Assembly (NCBI GenBank): GCA_945898215.1
Contig: CAMDHY010000014.1
Span: forward strand, 1-55,197
Source of the DNA: Pseudoxanthobacter soli DSM 19599
Lineage (GTDB): Bacteria > Pseudomonadota > Alphaproteobacteria > Rhizobiales > Segnochrobactraceae
DNA length: 55,197 bases
Direction of reading: 5' to 3'
Shown here: positions 7,895 through 14,552 of the stretch, one piece after another
How the letters are laid out: each line of letters begins with the position of its first letter
Numbering within the stretch: position 1 is the stretch's first letter
Translations under genes and position numbers: made by a program
The notes under the pieces: generated by a model
What the model was told of the DNA's origin: nothing
Seen by the model: the letters and a program-made list of their open reading frames with translations, nothing else
Database searches by the model: none

Positions 7895-8998
7895 ATGAAG
7901 GCCGCTTGGAAGACCACTACCGCGCTCACCGCCGTCGTCGGCCTGCTCGCCTCGACGGGCGCCTCGTTCGCGCAGTCGGCCGAACTCGTCGCCGCGGCGA
8001 AGGCCGAAGGCATGCTGACGACGATCGCGCTGCCGCACGACTGGTGCGGCTACGGCGAGTTGATCGCCGGCTTCAAGGCCAAGTACGGCCTCGAGGTCAA
8101 CGAGTTGAACCCCGACGCCGGCTCCGCCGACGAGATCGAGGCGATCAAGGCCAACAAGGGCAACACCGGCCCGCAGGCGCCGGACGTCATTGACGTCGGC
8201 CTGTCGTTCGGCCCGTCGGCGAAGGCCGAAGGCCTGCTGCAGCCCTACAAGGTCGCCACCTGGGACACGATCCCCGACAGCGCCAAGGACGCCGAGGGCT
8301 ACTGGTACGGCGACTACTACGGCGTGCTCGCCTTCGAGGTGAACACCGACATCGTCAAGACGGTGCCGCAGGACTGGGCCGACCTCCTGAAGTCCGACTA
8401 CGCCAACTCGGTCGCGCTCGCCGGTGATCCGCGCGCCTCCAACCAGGCCATCCAGGGTGTCTATGCCGCCGGCCTGTCGCGCGGCGCCGCCGCCGGTGCC
8501 GCCGCCGGCGAGGAAGGCCTGAAGTTCTTCGCCGAGCTCAACAAGGCCGGCAACTTCGTGCCGGTCATCGGCAAGGCCGCCTCGGTGGCGCAGGGCTCGA
8601 CCCCGATCGTCATCCGCTGGGACTACAACGCGCTCGCCGATCGCGACACCCTCAACGGCAACCCGCCGATCGAGGTCGTGGTGCCGAAGACGGGCGTCGT
8701 CGCCGGCGTCTACGTCCAGGCGATCAGCGCCTACGCGCCGCATCCGAACGCCGCCAAGCTGTGGATGGAGTACATCTACTCCGACGAGGGCCAGTTGAAG
8801 TGGCTCGAGGGCTACTGCCACCCGATCCGCTTCAACGACCTCGCCAAGGCCGGCAAGATCCCGCAGGCGCTGCTGGACAAGCTGCCGCCGGCCGCCGCCT
8901 ACGAGGCCGCCGTGTTCCCCTCGCTCGCCGAGCAGGGCGCCGCCAAGGAAGCGATCACCAAGAACTGGGACAGCGTCGTCGGCGCCAACGTCCAGTGA
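7895..8998 (+). CDS. ABC importer, periplasmic solute-binding protein (family 1)
   Basis: A 367-residue secreted binding protein. Residues 1-26 (MKAAWK, a hydrophobic core, then TGASFA) form a Sec signal peptide with likely cleavage after ASFA. The mature part shows family 1 solute-binding features: VIDVGLSFGPSAKAEGLL, GYWYGDYYGVLAFEVNTDIV and IRWDYNALADRD, then a C-terminal hinge. It belongs to the iron/polyamine/2-aminoethylphosphonate-like branch, where ligand cannot be read from sequence. It heads an operon with two permeases and an ATPase. The divergent phosphonate-hydrolase-like gene and the Pho box upstream make an organophosphorus ligand the best guess. Confidence 0.88.
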   Translation: MKAAWKTTTALTAVVGLLASTGASFAQSAELVAAAKAEGMLTTIALPHDWCGYGELIAGFKAKYGLEVNELNPDAGSADEIEAIKANKGNTGPQAPDVIDVGLSFGPSAKAEGLLQPYKVATWDTIPDSAKDAEGYWYGDYYGVLAFEVNTDIVKTVPQDWADLLKSDYANSVALAGDPRASNQAIQGVYAAGLSRGAAAGAAAGEEGLKFFAELNKAGNFVPVIGKAASVAQGSTPIVIRWDYNALADRDTLNGNPPIEVVVPKTGVVAGVYVQAISAYAPHPNAAKLWMEYIYSDEGQLKWLEGYCHPIRFNDLAKAGKIPQALLDKLPPAAAYEAAVFPSLAEQGAAKEAITKNWDSVVGANVQ

Positions 8999-9028
8999 TC
9001 GGAGCGCTTCGGCGCTAGAGACGACACC

Positions 9029-9066
9029 CGCGCCGCGGCCCGCCGGAAGGCGGTGACCGCGGCGCG
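9029..9066 (+). promoter_or_regulatory. Stable stem-loop between binding-protein and permease genes
   Basis: CGCGCCGCGG at 9029-9038 pairs perfectly with CCGCGGCGCG at 9057-9066, and inside it CCGCC and GGCGG close a GGAA (GNRA) loop. A smaller stem, AGCGC and GCGCT closing TTCG, lies at 9003-9016 just after the stop codon. There is no U run. Such hairpins after a binding-protein gene commonly protect its mRNA and raise its level over the permeases; that role is inferred. Confidence 0.6.
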
Positions 9067-9161
9067 GCTCTTGCACGTTCCGATCGGCCGGGGCGCCCGC
9101 GGGCGCTGCGGCGACCTGCGAGCCGGCCCTGCGGCGCCGGCGGGATCATGGACGGGGATCG

Positions 9162-10076
9162 ATGGTCGACGCCGCACACCCGGCACCACTTCAGGCACCT
9201 TTGCGGGACGCCGCCCCGCCCGTCGTCAAGACGGCGTTCTCGTGGGCCTGGCTCGGCGTCACGCCGTTCTTCCTGTTCGCGCTGTTGTTCCTGATCCTGC
9301 CGACGCTCTACCTCGTCGTCGGCGCTTTCATGGATACCGAGGGCAACTTCACCCTCGACAACATCGTCAACCTGTTCCAGCCGACGATCCTGCGCGCCTA
9401 CTGGATTTCCATCCAGATCAGCGCCGCTTCGGCGATCCTTGGCGCCCTCTTCGGCTTCTTCATCGCCTTCGCGGTGACGATCGGCGGCCTTCCCCCGTGG
9501 ATCCGCTCCACCGTGATGACGTTCTCCGGCGTCGCCTCGAACTTCGCCGGCATCCCGCTCGCGTTCGCCTTCCTCGCGACGCTCGGGCGAACCGGCCTCG
9601 TCACGGCGCTGCTGATCTACCTGTTCGACTTCAACATCTACGGCTCGGGCTTCAACCTGCTGTCCTTCTGGGGCCTGACGCTCACCTACCTCTATTTCCA
9701 GATCCCGCTGATGGTGCTGATCCTCGCCCCGGCCCTCGACGGGCTGAAGAAGGAGTGGCGCGAGGCGTCGGAAATCCTCGGCGCGTCGAGCTGGCAGTAC
9801 TGGCGCTATGTGGCGCTGCCGGTGCTGTGGCCGGCGATCTGCGGTACGACGCTGCTTCTGTTCGCCAACGCCTTCGGCGCCGTCGCCACCGCCTACGCGC
9901 TGACCGGCTCCTCGCTCAACATCGTCACCATCCTGCTGTTCGCGCAGATCCGCGGCGACGTGCTGCACGACCAGCACTTGGGCTACGCGCTGGCGCTCGG
10001 CATGATCCTCATCACCGGCATCACCAACGGCACCTACATCTGGCTGCGTGCCCGCAGCGAACGGTGGCTGCGATGA
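9162..10076 (+). CDS. ABC importer, inner-membrane permease 1
   Basis: A 304-residue permease with a short cytoplasmic N-terminus, a first membrane helix at about residues 30-55 (WAWLGVTPFFLFALLFLILP) and five further helices. The cytoplasmic coupling loop EWREASEILGASSWQYWRYVALPVL is the EAA motif that docks on the ATPase. ATG 9162 follows GGGGATCG. The stop overlaps the next permease start (ATGA), so the two are translationally coupled and should form the heterodimeric channel. Similar permease pairs serve iron, polyamine and aminoalkylphosphonate importers. Confidence 0.9.
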   Translation: MVDAAHPAPLQAPLRDAAPPVVKTAFSWAWLGVTPFFLFALLFLILPTLYLVVGAFMDTEGNFTLDNIVNLFQPTILRAYWISIQISAASAILGALFGFFIAFAVTIGGLPPWIRSTVMTFSGVASNFAGIPLAFAFLATLGRTGLVTALLIYLFDFNIYGSGFNLLSFWGLTLTYLYFQIPLMVLILAPALDGLKKEWREASEILGASSWQYWRYVALPVLWPAICGTTLLLFANAFGAVATAYALTGSSLNIVTILLFAQIRGDVLHDQHLGYALALGMILITGITNGTYIWLRARSERWLR

Positions 10077-10858
10077 AGCGCTCGACCGTCGGCCCCTGGA
10101 TCGCGTTCGGCCTCGGCGCGCTCTATTTCCTGATCCCGCTGATCGCCACCTTCGAGTTCTCGCTCCGGATGCGGCGCGGCACCTACTCGTTCGACGCCTA
10201 TGCCGTCGTCTTCGCCGACCCGCGCTTCCAGGCGAGCTTCAGCTATTCGGTGCTGCTCGCGCTGATCACCATCGTGCTCGGCGTCATGCTGGTCGTGCCG
10301 ACGGCCTACTTCATCCGCCTCAGGCTGCCGAAGCTCGCGCCGCTGGTGGAGTTCATCACCCTGTTGCCACTCGTCATCCCGGCGATCGTCATCGTCTTCG
10401 GCTACCTCCGGCTCTACAACTCGTCGTCATGGCTGCCGTTCACCTCGAACGCCCGCGCCACCGACCTCTTGCTCGCCTTCGGCTACGTGACGCTGGCGCT
10501 GCCCTACATGTACAGGGCCGTCGACACCGGCATGCGGGCGATCGACGTGCGGACACTGACGGAGGCGGCCGAGAGCCTCGGCGCCTCGTGGGCGACGATC
10601 CTGTTCCGCGTCATCTTCCCCAACGTGAAGGTGGCGATCCTGTCCGGCGCCTTCATCACCTTCGCCGTCGTCATGGGCGAGTTCACCTTCGCGAGCCTGC
10701 TCGACCGGCCGGCCTTCGGGCCGTATCTGCAGCTCATCGGCGCGAACCGCGCCTACGAGCCGGCGGCGCTCGCCATCATCGCCTTCCTCGTCACCTGGGC
10801 CTGCATGGGGCTGCTGCAACTCGTCCTCGCCGGCGCCCGCGTCGCCCGCCAGAGATAG
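10073..10858 (+). CDS. ABC importer, inner-membrane permease 2
   Basis: A 261-residue permease of the PotC/CysW-like type with six predicted helices; the first spans WIAFGLGALYFLIPLIATFEF. The EAA coupling loop is LTEAAESLGASWATILFRVIFPNV near residues 165-188. The ATG at 10073 overlaps the preceding stop by 4 nt. It ends 7 bases before the ATPase gene, so all four importer genes look like one transcript. Confidence 0.9.
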   Translation: MKRSTVGPWIAFGLGALYFLIPLIATFEFSLRMRRGTYSFDAYAVVFADPRFQASFSYSVLLALITIVLGVMLVVPTAYFIRLRLPKLAPLVEFITLLPLVIPAIVIVFGYLRLYNSSSWLPFTSNARATDLLLAFGYVTLALPYMYRAVDTGMRAIDVRTLTEAAESLGASWATILFRVIFPNVKVAILSGAFITFAVVMGEFTFASLLDRPAFGPYLQLIGANRAYEPAALAIIAFLVTWACMGLLQLVLAGARVARQR

Positions 10859-10865
10859 GCAACAC

Positions 10866-11927
10866 ATGGCGTTCCTCGACATCACCGGCGTTCGCAAGGC
10901 CTACGGCCCGAACACCGTCGTTCACCACGTCGACCTCGCCATCGAGCGCGGCGAGTTCGTCTCCTTCCTCGGCCCCTCAGGCTGCGGCAAGACGACGACG
11001 CTGCGCATGGTCGCCGGCTTCGAGACGCCCTCGGCCGGCCGCGTCGTCATCGACGGCAAGGACGTCACGCCGCTCCGGCCGAACCAGCGCAACATCGGCA
11101 TGGTCTTCCAGGCCTACGCCCTCTTCCCCAACATGACGGTGGCCGAGAACGTCGGCTTCGGCCTGAAGGTCGCGGGCAAGCCGCCGGCGGAGATCGCCCC
11201 ACGCGTCGAGGAGATGCTGCGGCTCATCAAGCTGCCGCAGCTCGGCGGCCGCTACCCATACCAGCTCTCTGGTGGCCAGCAGCAGCGGGTCGCGCTCGCC
11301 CGCGCGCTCGCCATCAAGCCGAAGATCCTGCTGCTCGACGAGCCGCTGTCGGCGCTCGACGCCAAGATACGGGTGTCGCTGCGCGAGGAGATTCGCGCCG
11401 TGCAGCGCCAGCTCGGCATCACCACGATCTACGTGACGCACGACCAGGAAGAGGCCCTGTCGATGTCGGACCGGATCGTCGTGATGAACGAGGGCCGCAT
11501 CGAGCAGATCGGCACGCCCTTCGAGATCTACAACTTCCCGCGCACCCGCTTCGTCGCCTCCTTCGTCGGCACGCTTAACCTCCTGGAGGCGACGGTCGCC
11601 CCCGGCGGTGGCCGCCTCGAGATCGACGGCCAGCCAGTGATCGCCCGCGACGGCATCAACGGTGCTGCGCCGGGCACGTCGCTGACGGTGGCACTGCGGC
11701 CGGAGGCGATCACGATCACCGACGCCGGTGGCGACCGCAACCGCCTCGCCGGCACCGTCGAGGAGGTGAGCTTCCTCGGTTCTGTCATCCGCATCCGCGT
11801 CCGCTTCAGGGACAACGCCGTCTCGCTCGACACCTTCAACGATCCGGCGATCGCCCCGCCGGAGCGCGGCAAGCCGGTGACCGTCAGCTTCGCCCACGGC
11901 GACGTGCACGTCCTCGGCGCCGCCTGA
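10866..11927 (+). CDS. ABC importer, ATP-binding subunit
   Basis: A 353-residue ATPase. Walker A is GPSGCGKTT (around residue 38), the Q-loop is VFQAYALFPNMT, the ABC signature LSGGQQQRVALARAL, Walker B ILLLDEPLSALD, and the switch His lies in YVTHDQEEAL. From about residue 240 a C-terminal TOBE-like domain follows (LNLLEATV, then TSLTVALRPEAITI and GTVEEVSFLG), typical of the PotA/FbpC/MalK branch. It powers the importer made with the two preceding permeases. Nothing is visibly broken. Confidence 0.93.
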   Translation: MAFLDITGVRKAYGPNTVVHHVDLAIERGEFVSFLGPSGCGKTTTLRMVAGFETPSAGRVVIDGKDVTPLRPNQRNIGMVFQAYALFPNMTVAENVGFGLKVAGKPPAEIAPRVEEMLRLIKLPQLGGRYPYQLSGGQQQRVALARALAIKPKILLLDEPLSALDAKIRVSLREEIRAVQRQLGITTIYVTHDQEEALSMSDRIVVMNEGRIEQIGTPFEIYNFPRTRFVASFVGTLNLLEATVAPGGGRLEIDGQPVIARDGINGAAPGTSLTVALRPEAITITDAGGDRNRLAGTVEEVSFLGSVIRIRVRFRDNAVSLDTFNDPAIAPPERGKPVTVSFAHGDVHVLGAA

Positions 11928-12086
11928 GCGGACGCCTTTGCCTGCGAACCCGGCGCCGGCCGGCGCGGCCGTCCTGTCTGCTGCAGCGCCCTCCGTCGTT
12001 GCATCGGGCAGCGTTCACCGCCACGATGGGTTTCCGCGGCGATCCGCCCGCCCGCTGTCGCCTTCGCAGCATCGCGGCCACACGTC

Positions 12087-12105
12087 CCGTATGCTAGTCA
12101 TACGG
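12087..12105. promoter_or_regulatory. 7-bp inverted repeat upstream of the TauE gene, candidate operator
   Basis: CCGTATG (12087-12093) and CATACGG (12099-12105) form a perfect inverted repeat around a 5-base spacer, in the only AT-leaning part of a GC-rich gap and 32 bases before the likely TauE start. The symmetry and position fit a dimeric repressor site overlapping the promoter. No regulator gene lies next to it. Confidence 0.45.
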
Positions 12106-12137
12106 TCTTGACCCCTGCCTCCCGATGGACGTGGCCC

Positions 12138-13058
12138 TTGGAGATCTATCTCCCGATCGCGGAAACGCCGGTCAACGTATTCGTCATCTTCGCGATGGGC
12201 GGGGCGGTCGGGTTCGTCGGCGGGCTGCTCGGCATCGGTGGCGGGTTCCTGCTGACGCCGCTCTTGATCTTCTCCGGCATCCCCGCCGCTGTCGCCGTCG
12301 CCACCGTCGCGCCGCAGATCGTCGCTTCCTCCACCTCTGGCGCGTTCAGCTACTTCCGGAGGAAGGCGATCGACTTCAAGCTCGCCGGGGTGCTGTTTGC
12401 CACCGGTACGGTGGGTTCGGCACTCGGCGCCTGGCTGTTCGCCACCCTCGGCCGGACTGGCACCCTCGATCTCGTCATCAGCCTTTGCTACATGATCTTC
12501 CTCGGCACGATCGGCGCGATAATGCTGTGGGAGGCGGTCCGCTCGATGCTGCGCAGCCGCCGCGGCGAAACGCCGGCGCTGCGCCGACCGGGCCAGCACA
12601 ACTGGATCCACGGCCTTCCCTTCAAGATCCGCTTCCGCCGCTCCCGGCTCTATGTCAGCCTGCTGCCGATCGCCGTCCTTGGCGGCGGCATTGGCTTCCT
12701 CGGCACCCTGCTCGGCATCGGCGGCGGCTTCATCCTGGTGCCGGCGCTGATCTACCTTCTGCGCGTGCCGACCTCGATCGTCATCGGCACGTCGCTTCTG
12801 CAGACGCTCGGCACGATGGCCACCGCCACCGTCCTGCACTCCGTTGGAACCGGCACGGTCGATGCCGTGCTCGCCCTCATCCTGATGATCGGCGGCGTCA
12901 TCGGCGCGCAGTTCGGCGCCCAGATGGGCCTCAAGCTGCGCGGCGAGGTGCTGCGCGGGCTGATGGGCCTGCTCGTGCTTACCGTCGGCATCCGCTTCGC
13001 CGTCGAACTCGTGGCGGTGCCGCGCGACATGTTCTCGCTGGCGGTGCTCGCATGGTGA
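12138..13058 (+). CDS. TauE/SafE family anion (sulfite/sulfoacetate-type) exporter
   Basis: A 306-residue inner-membrane protein with about eight helices in two homologous halves; each half carries the glycine motif, GGLLGIGGGFLLTPLLI near residues 25-41 and GTLLGIGGGFILVPALIYL near 190-208. The TauE/SafE family exports sulfite, sulfoacetate and related organosulfur anions. TTG 12138 (MEIYLPIAETPVN) is preferred because relatives begin with this sequence; an upstream TTG at 12108 would add ten residues. The stop overlaps the start of the TIGR02186 gene, the usual partner. Confidence 0.85.
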   Translation: MEIYLPIAETPVNVFVIFAMGGAVGFVGGLLGIGGGFLLTPLLIFSGIPAAVAVATVAPQIVASSTSGAFSYFRRKAIDFKLAGVLFATGTVGSALGAWLFATLGRTGTLDLVISLCYMIFLGTIGAIMLWEAVRSMLRSRRGETPALRRPGQHNWIHGLPFKIRFRRSRLYVSLLPIAVLGGGIGFLGTLLGIGGGFILVPALIYLLRVPTSIVIGTSLLQTLGTMATATVLHSVGTGTVDAVLALILMIGGVIGAQFGAQMGLKLRGEVLRGLMGLLVLTVGIRFAVELVAVPRDMFSLAVLAW

Positions 13059-13807
13059 GGCGCCTCGCCCTCGCATTTCTCGCTGCGCTCGCGACGGCGG
13101 CACCGGCGGCGGCCGAGACGCTCGTCGCCTCGGTCTCCTCCTCGCGGATCGAGATCTCGTCCGACTTCACCGGCACCACCCTCGTCGTCTTCGGCGTCAT
13201 CGAGCGCGATGCCCGCACCGTCGCCCGTCCGGGCGGCTACGACGTCGTCGTCGTCGTGCGCGGCCCCGACGAGGAGGTGGTGGCGCGGCGCAAGCAGCGC
13301 ACCTTCGGCATCTGGGTGAACCGGGAATCTGAGCGCTTCCCGGAGGCGCCGTCGTTCTATTCCGTGGATTCCACCCGGCCGCTCGATGAGATCACCAGCC
13401 CGGAAATCCTCTCTGCCCACGATCTCGGCCTGCGCTATGCCGATTTCGGCCGTGGCCCCGGCCAAGGCAACGAACCCTTTCGCAACGCTCTGATCCGCAT
13501 CCGCGAGAGCGCCGGCCTGTTCGCCGAGCGCTCCGGCACCGTGACGATGCTGACGCCGACGTTCTTCCAGGTCGGCGTGCCGCTGCCCGGCACCGTGCCC
13601 GACGGCCGCTTCACCGTGGAGATCAGCCTGTTCGGCGACGGCGCCCTGCTCGCCCACAACATCGCCGACCTCGCCGTCGAGAAGAGCGGCTTCGAGGACG
13701 CCGTCCATGTCATCGCCGGCGAGCAGCCGCTGCTCTACGGCTTCGTCGTCGTGGCGATGGCGATCTTTGCCGGCTGGCTCGGCGGCGTCGTTTTCCGCCG
13801 CGACTGA
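13052..13807 (+). CDS. TIGR02186 family protein, partner of the TauE exporter
   Basis: A 251-residue exported, membrane-anchored protein. Residues 1-21 (MVRRLALAFLAALATAAPAAA) form a signal peptide; the body includes SSRIEISSDFTGTTLVVFGVI, RKQRTFGIWVNRESERF and PTFFQVGVPLPGTVPDG, and a C-terminal helix (YGFVVVAMAIFAGWLGGVVF) anchors it. This is the pattern of the TIGR02186 family, which in alphaproteobacteria nearly always follows a TauE/SafE gene. Its role is undefined; an accessory function for the exporter is inferred from the overlap of the two genes (7 nt). Confidence 0.85.
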   Translation: MVRRLALAFLAALATAAPAAAETLVASVSSSRIEISSDFTGTTLVVFGVIERDARTVARPGGYDVVVVVRGPDEEVVARRKQRTFGIWVNRESERFPEAPSFYSVDSTRPLDEITSPEILSAHDLGLRYADFGRGPGQGNEPFRNALIRIRESAGLFAERSGTVTMLTPTFFQVGVPLPGTVPDGRFTVEISLFGDGALLAHNIADLAVEKSGFEDAVHVIAGEQPLLYGFVVVAMAIFAGWLGGVVFRRD

Positions 13808-13814
13808 GGCGCGA

Positions 13815-14552
13815 TCAGCGCCCGCGGGCGGCCGTGAGCGGGATGCGGTAGAGCCGCTCGGAGCCGATCAGGTGCGCCACCGTGCGCGCCCGCGACAGCA
13901 CCCGCGCAAACGCCTGGTCGAACAGGTCGAGCCCGCCGGCGAGCGAGCCGAACGCCGGCAGCACCAGTCGGTGGCCGTCGGTTGCGAAGCAGCGCCGCCT
14001 GACCCCCCTGCCCCGCCCGACGACCGTCAGCGCCGGGTGCAGATGGCCGCAGACCTCGCCTTCGACGAAGGTCGCCGACGGCTCGTGGCGGAGCACGAGC
14101 CCGCCGATCTCGACATCGGCCGCCCGTGCCCCGCCGAGGTGGTCGGATATCTCGGGGTCGTGGTTACCGGTCACCCACAGCCACTCCCGCCCGCCGACGA
14201 GGGCCGAAAGTCGGGAGAGATCGGCCGCCGACAGTCGCGCCGCACCGCCGCGGTCGTGGAAGGAATCACCCAGCGCCACCACCCGGTCCGGCGCCAGCGC
14301 CGCCACCACGGCCTCGAGACGCGAGAGCGTGATCGCCGTGTCGTAGGGCGGCAGCAGCTGGCCGAAGCGGGCGAAGCTCGAGGCCTTCTCGAAATGCAGG
14401 TCGGCCACCACCAGCGTCCGCGTCGCCGACAGCCACAGCGCGCCGGAGGGGTGGAGTTCAACGATGACGCCGCCGACGCGCGCGCTGGCGAGCCCGGCCG
14501 GCGCACCGCCACTCCGCTCCGTCCCGCCCATCGCCGCCGCGGCCACGTTCAC
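13815..14552 (-). CDS. pdeM: Ligase-associated DNA damage response endonuclease PdeM-type
   Basis: A 245-residue calcineurin-like metallophosphoesterase. Metal-binding motifs appear in order: VVADLHFEK (DxH), ALGDSFHDRGG (GDxxxD-type), WVTGNHDPE (GNHD) and CGHLHPAL (GHxH). The family partners the Lhr helicase in LigD-linked DNA repair clusters. The start taken is GTG 14552, which overlaps the helicase stop by 4 nt (GTGA); an ATG seven codons in (14531) is an alternative. Its stop is 7 bases from the stop of the convergent TIGR02186 gene. Confidence 0.88.
   Translation of the reverse strand: MNVAAAAMGGTERSGGAPAGLASARVGGVIVELHPSGALWLSATRTLVVADLHFEKASSFARFGQLLPPYDTAITLSRLEAVVAALAPDRVVALGDSFHDRGGAARLSAADLSRLSALVGGREWLWVTGNHDPEISDHLGGARAADVEIGGLVLRHEPSATFVEGEVCGHLHPALTVVGRGRGVRRRCFATDGHRLVLPAFGSLAGGLDLFDQAFARVLSRARTVAHLIGSERLYRIPLTAARGR

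Noticed and set aside
9162-11927. Naming the importer PhnSTUV (2-aminoethylphosphonate)
   Set aside because: The branch also contains iron, polyamine and other importers; sequence alone does not fix the ligand, so it was kept as a hypothesis.
12108-12137. Upstream TTG start for the TauE gene
   Set aside because: It adds ten residues (TPASRWTWP part) not expected in the family; relatives begin near EIYLPIAE.
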